NCBI GenBank assembly: GCA_022823235.1
Contig: JAJDXO010000026.1
Coordinates: 130,807 to 194,806 of the forward strand
Source of the DNA: Rhodospirillales bacterium
GTDB lineage: Bacteria; Pseudomonadota; Alphaproteobacteria; Rhodospirillales; UBA2165
Direction of reading: 5' to 3'
Length of the DNA stretch: 64,000 nt
Part shown: positions 62,330-64,000 of the stretch, piece after piece
Numbering within the stretch: the first letter of the stretch is position 1
How the letters are laid out: each line of letters starts with the position of its first letter
Made by a program: the position numbers and the translations under genes
The notes under the pieces: generated by a model
What the model was told of the DNA's origin: nothing
Databases searched by the model: none
What the model saw: the letters and a program-made list of their open reading frames with translations, nothing else

Positions 62330-62546
62330 ATTCGGAAACCTTGAAGAACGGAGGATTTTTGCCGCCCGAACCTGGTTTGTTGTTCCTCGGGCGGTTGTCG
62401 GACGCCCGCCGTTTCAGCGCGGCATCCGGTTCCGGCCGGAATTTCTCGAAGCCGATGACCGAGGACAGCCGTTCCAGAGGATCGCCCGCACTGGACAGCG
62501 CCGCATACGGTTCATCAAGATCGAAGAAACCACGCTGATCGCACAT
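62319..62546 (-). pseudogene. IS5-family transposase N-terminal remnant
   Basis: About 75 residues from the Met at 62546 read MCDQRGFFDLDEPYAALSSAG, then DPLERLSSVIGFEKFRPEP. This matches the N-terminus of IS5/IS1182-type transposases (DxDE-x-x-x-x-LS-x-x-GDPLERL-x-x-x-x-x-FE-x-FR). The rest of the transposase is missing; the frame ends after FKVSEYVQ. The open frame extends up to 62612 and could make a 97-residue peptide. It sits directly before the secretion gene and reads in the same direction. Signs of a past insertion at the RiPP locus. Confidence 0.75.
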
Positions 62547-62867
62547 TCCATCCTCCCTCGTCATCGAAGCGATCGATTCACCATCAAAACGCCAAGGCGA
62601 AAGGTTCATCACGGCGTCCGATCACACAAAGCCTCCTAACGGATGTCAGGCAAGTTCAAAACGTCATGATTTGGTGAGGATGTTACGATTTTATGAAGGT
62701 TTGACCGGGCGAGGTCAAGTCCGCGGAATGACGGTCCGCGGAACGCCGGCCCCCAACCGTTCCGCTTGGCGGTGGCCGGGGAATTCCCACCGGCGGCGGA
62801 CAGACGACGGTGACTCACCCGACCGTCGCACCGCGCAGCCCATGCCCCTGGCGAGAAACCCGGATTA
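62547..62867. other. Gene-free stretch upstream of transposase remnant
   Basis: Small frames here (84 and 102 residues) have low-complexity Arg/Pro-rich translations and no ribosome sites; I see no gene. It must contain the promoter for the minus-strand export operon. AGGAGG occurs near 62630 in the minus direction but is not well placed for a start. Confidence 0.4.
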
Positions 62868-64000
62868 TCAGCCAAGCCCCTGGGACATCTGTATAAAACT
62901 GCCCAGAGAAAACCCGTACGCCTGATTGTGGTTCGACTTGTCAACTTCCGATTGTTTCAGCAAATAAAGCATCTCGTCGAACATTTGCAACGCATCACAG
63001 TCGACGATCTCGGGGGCGGCTGCATCACGGTGTCGCGGCCAGGCATCGTCGCGGGCATGTCTCCAGAAGGCACTCTCGAATTTCGAACCGCGGTGATAAT
63101 GCCAACCGACGAACAAGCCGTAGTAGACCATGTTTTTGACGAGAAATCGGTTAACTGCCGGCGTGTCATGCTCCAGGCGCTCCACCGGACGGTGGAGACG
63201 TGTTTGCAGAATCATCCCGATCTGCAACTGGGCTGCGGCGATGGTCGTTGCTTGCAGAGGTTCCACGAAGGCTGCCGCATTGCCGATGCGGCATACCGTG
63301 CCATCGTAGATCCGGCGGTGAATGAAATTGGGAAATTGAATGACCGCGCTGGGCTCGAATTCCGCTACGCCATCGGCTTCGAGGAGCGCGTCGAAATCGG
63401 CTTCGACTTCAGCATGGCTGCTTATATCGCGGTTGAAGATGTAGCCATACGCCGTGTGCGTTGTGAGCGGAATGACAGCTACCCAGCCGTGCGGACGCGC
63501 AATCGAACGGGTATAGGTATGTTGCAGGACCGGCCCATCCCCCTCTTCTTCGACGATTGCCGGGCAGCGGCGAATAATGGCCGTATTGGTGGGGATGAAA
63601 GGAACGTTGATGTGCCGGTCGGGATGAAGCTCCCTCGGAAACCCGCGGGCATCGAAAACCAGGTCGTAGCGTTCCGGCGGCATGCCATCGAATTCCACCA
63701 GCGCGCCCCCATCCGCCTTGGCAATGTCGAGGACCTTGGCATCGATATGGCGGGCATTGGCGCTGTTGCGCAGCAGTTCTCCCATCAGGTCGGCGGACAG
63801 GTGGTATCCGTAGGACACGTTTTCCGGAACGAACGAATGAATGAAGTTCCGGTTGCGGACGCCCCACCCTTCAAATTCAAGACCGTATTTGCGGGTTCCG
63901 TTAACGGACCGCTGGATTGTCTCGTCCGATAAATTCGTCAGTTGCTCCAGATACGGAAGCAGGCTCGGCCAGGTGCCTTCGCCCACACCCAGGGTCGGGA
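62868..64000 (-). CDS. Tryptophan-halogenase-family flavoprotein, 5' end cut
   Basis: At least 376 residues of an FAD-dependent halogenase-like protein (PF04820 family); the start lies beyond the window. The frame is open to 64000 and reads PTLGVGEGTWPSLLPYL at the edge, the G-x-G-E-x-T motif of this family. The catalytic Lys region is seen as TRKYGLEFEGWG. The canonical W-x-W-x-I-P halogenase motif is present only as GWVAVIP (second Trp replaced by Ala). PLQATTIAAAQLQIG matches the flavin-closing region. It could halogenate the precursor's Trp, but the altered motif leaves another oxidation possible. Lies upstream of the NHLM operon on the same strand. Confidence 0.82.
   Translation of the reverse strand, partial: PTLGVGEGTWPSLLPYLEQLTNLSDETIQRSVNGTRKYGLEFEGWGVRNRNFIHSFVPENVSYGYHLSADLMGELLRNSANARHIDAKVLDIAKADGGALVEFDGMPPERYDLVFDARGFPRELHPDRHINVPFIPTNTAIIRRCPAIVEEEGDGPVLQHTYTRSIARPHGWVAVIPLTTHTAYGYIFNRDISSHAEVEADFDALLEADGVAEFEPSAVIQFPNFIHRRIYDGTVCRIGNAAAFVEPLQATTIAAAQLQIGMILQTRLHRPVERLEHDTPAVNRFLVKNMVYYGLFVGWHYHRGSKFESAFWRHARDDAWPRHRDAAAPEIVDCDALQMFDEMLYLLKQSEVDKSNHNQAYGFSLGSFIQMSQGLG

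Noticed and set aside
62671-62944. Two small overlapping frames upstream of the export operon, considered as extra precursors
   Set aside because: Neither has a leader pattern, Gly cleavage site or ribosome site; both are Arg/Pro-rich.

Overview
The window reads as a chromosomal segment of a high-GC alphaproteobacterium. This is inferred from the base composition, the AapJQMP-type amino-acid ABC transporter, the TRAP and tripartite tricarboxylate (Tct) transporters, the LysR/MarR-controlled catabolic islands and the NHLP/NHLM peptide system. No rRNA, tRNA or CRISPR was seen. The edges cut two genes: a tctA at the left and a flavin halogenase-like gene at the right.

Layout. (1) 1-7.9 kb: a catabolic island around a LysR regulator, with tctC-tctA, an FMN alpha-hydroxy-acid oxidase overlapping a GMC oxidoreductase, an HsaA-like flavin monooxygenase and a DctP-like protein without signal peptide. 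A CAAATGA/TCATTTG motif recurs in the promoters. (2) 8.3-17 kb: three tandem membrane paralogues convergent with a DUF4129-DUF4350-MoxR-DUF58-SpoIIM-RDD operon. (3) 17-34 kb: a second catabolic island with a DctPQM TRAP operon plus hydrolase and monooxygenase. It also holds an operon for an LLM oxidoreductase, CoA ligase, double-YCII protein, FMN oxidase, Gfo/Idh oxidoreductase and Asp/Glu racemase. MarR and LysR regulators follow, then a deacetylase-hydrolase-amidohydrolase-cupin operon. Several enzyme types occur twice in islands 1 and 3.

(4) 34-40.7 kb: an AlkB-type di-iron hydroxylase fused to a degenerate GlnE-like adenylyltransferase half, followed by a fused leader-binding/YcaO cyclodehydratase. 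Next come DUF1772 and small membrane proteins, divergent from a TetR gene across a perfect 18-bp inverted repeat. (5) 41-49 kb: two RND/MMPL transporters flanking a KamA-type radical SAM protein and a DUF2236 protein. (6) 49-53.3 kb: aapJQMP.

(7) 53.4-64 kb: a ribosomal peptide (RiPP) locus of the nitrile-hydratase-like-leader (NHLP) type. It has an 83-residue precursor ending SAG-LCCCW with its own promoter and terminator. A converging operon encodes a short membrane-fusion protein, a C39 peptidase ABC exporter, a second NHLM-type ABC protein, an NHLP leader fused to a terpene-cyclase-like toroid, and an unrecognised protein. A tryptophan-halogenase-family protein lies upstream. With the YcaO protein 14 kb away, this suggests a Cys/Trp-derived, azoline-bearing and possibly halogenated peptide. 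That pathway is a hypothesis; gene content is seen, chemistry is not.

A recurring regulatory theme: each of the three transporter operons has a strong hairpin directly after its substrate-binding-protein gene and before the membrane genes.
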